From: Narthecium ossifragum
Taxonomy: Eukaryota; Streptophyta; Magnoliopsida; Dioscoreales; Nartheciaceae
Assembly (NCBI GenBank): GCA_963920575.1
Contig: OY986973.1
Coordinates: 21,557,851 to 21,621,850 of the forward strand
Length of the DNA: 64,000 bases
Direction: 5' to 3'
This document shows positions 63,072-64,000 of this stretch, one piece after another. The notes beneath the pieces are model-generated. The model worked only from the letters and a program-made list of their open reading frames with translations. It had not been told where the DNA came from and did no database searches. The position numbers and the translations under genes are program-made. Positions within the stretch are counted from its first letter, which is position 1. Each line of letters starts with the position of its first letter.

Positions 63072-64000
63072 CTGCAGGATATATACCAGATGGTTACCAT
63101 ACTGAAACAATTATTCTTCAGAACTCAAAAGGTCAATTCATTTGGAATTTTTTCCTTTATGCTATAGGAATGAGTAAATGCACAAGGGATGCCATGAGTA
63201 TTATTCATTAACAACAAATGACAACAATATCAGAAAATCTAATGCATGTAGGTAGTGGATGTTTCAGAAGCAAGAACTGCCATGCTGTCATTTACTTCGC
63301 ACAGTACATGCATACAGAAAGGAGGGGCTAAATTAAGGACCTAAAGGTGGGACTAGGATGGAGCGATAATACAGCAAGGGGGGGGGGGGGGGATTAAGGA
63401 CTCAAAACCAAGTCACCCCCCTATTACCCTTTTCAGCAGTAGCCCATGGCAAGCCGTTAGACCCGGGCATTTTTACTCCATTGTAGCTTCCCTACACATG
63501 AAAATATTCCAAAACCAATTTTTAATTGTATCACGAAGATCAGTGCAACCTGACTTAATTACCACCACTCGATCTGGGCATTTTTACTCCATTGTAGCTT
63601 CCCTACACATGAACATATTCCAAAACCAATTTTTAATTGTATCACGAAGATCAGTGCAACCTGACTTAATTACCACCACTCGATCTGTTGAGTTTATTTG
63701 GCCTCTATTTTGATATTGCCTGCCGCCACAGCATTCCAGCATTGAAAGTGGCAATAAAGCCAATTTCCATGGGAAGAACAGCAAATATCATTTTTAAATG
63801 CGTTACAAAGACATGAAAACTCCAGAGAAAGGCAATACATGTAGACGAAACAAGAAAAATAGTCTTCTGATACTGAACATATGGCAGTTGTAGAATTCAA
63901 GTGACTATTAGTTATAAAAGACAAATATAAGAGTTGGACTAGACACTACCCACTTAACCTTGGGTAAAAAGATTTAACACTTTTCTTAATCGTAAACATG
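63072..64000. other. Intron of the TOG/ARM-repeat gene; includes a G homopolymer
   Basis: No further exon was recognised. A run of about 14 G lies at about 63379-63392, and a tandem duplication is annotated separately. Confidence 0.45.
63465..63687 (+). repeat. Two tandem copies of a 111-bp unit
   Basis: GGGCATTTTTACTCCATTGT starts at 63465 and 63576. The copies are nearly identical (one difference, TGAAAATATT against TGAACATATT), so the duplication is recent. Confidence 0.92.

Overview
This is nuclear DNA from a flowering plant. The evidence is spliced GT-AG plant genes (NHL-repeat protein, spermidine synthase, ATL-type RING-H2 protein, TOG/ARM-repeat protein), kilobase introns full of transposons, Tourist-like MITEs and a degenerate plant pararetrovirus. 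The GC-rich captured exons (carbohydrate esterase, PPR, aspartyl protease) lean toward a monocot, but the species cannot be named from the sequence. Two runs of exactly 200 N (34543-34742 and 58306-58505) show it is a scaffolded draft assembly.

Layout. 1-8179: the 3' part of one LTR (E) that has received a TGATAAG-type solo LTR (135-3422), itself hit by a sister solo LTR (1493-3077), and separately a TGTGAGG-type solo LTR (4554-7036). 8200-10660: decayed endogenous caulimovirid. 11170-19209 (minus): complete seven-exon NHL gene encoding 501 aa, with a LINE tail in intron 3. 19600-34310: a dense cluster of TIR elements. At least three carry host gene pieces: aspartyl protease at 20.9-21.7 kb, CE6 esterase plus a reshuffled PPR gene at 22594-24552, and purple acid phosphatase at about 30.4-34.3 kb. 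A foldback MULE lies at 25706-27439 and a Tourist MITE at 24786-25685. 34914-40896 (minus): first four coding exons of spermidine synthase, cut off at a gap, with a solo LTR in intron 3. 41480-47635: a PIF/Harbinger element rearranged by an apparent inversion and split by a solo LTR. 47654-49784: another solo LTR. 50397-50616: hAT transposase tail. 55894-56442 (minus): ATL-type RING-H2 gene. 57805-58305: second Tourist copy, cut by a gap. 60380-62049 (minus): solo LTR. 62787-63071 (minus): last exon of a TOG/ARM-repeat protein whose body lies beyond the right edge.

The host genes have no evident functional link to one another. The most interesting signals are these. (1) Self-complementary GATCGATC sites recur as pairs at almost fixed spacing (exactly 23 bp five times in one LTR, exactly 22 bp six times in another) in LTRs with different ends. 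(2) A 1959-bp Pack-MULE with a perfect 10-bp target duplication fuses an esterase gene start to PPR segments in scrambled order. (3) A PIF/Harbinger element has the N-terminal part of its transposase on the opposite strand from its catalytic part. (4) Six of the seven LTRs are complete solo LTRs with exact or near-exact 5-bp target duplications; the seventh runs off the window, and no intact LTR element was found.
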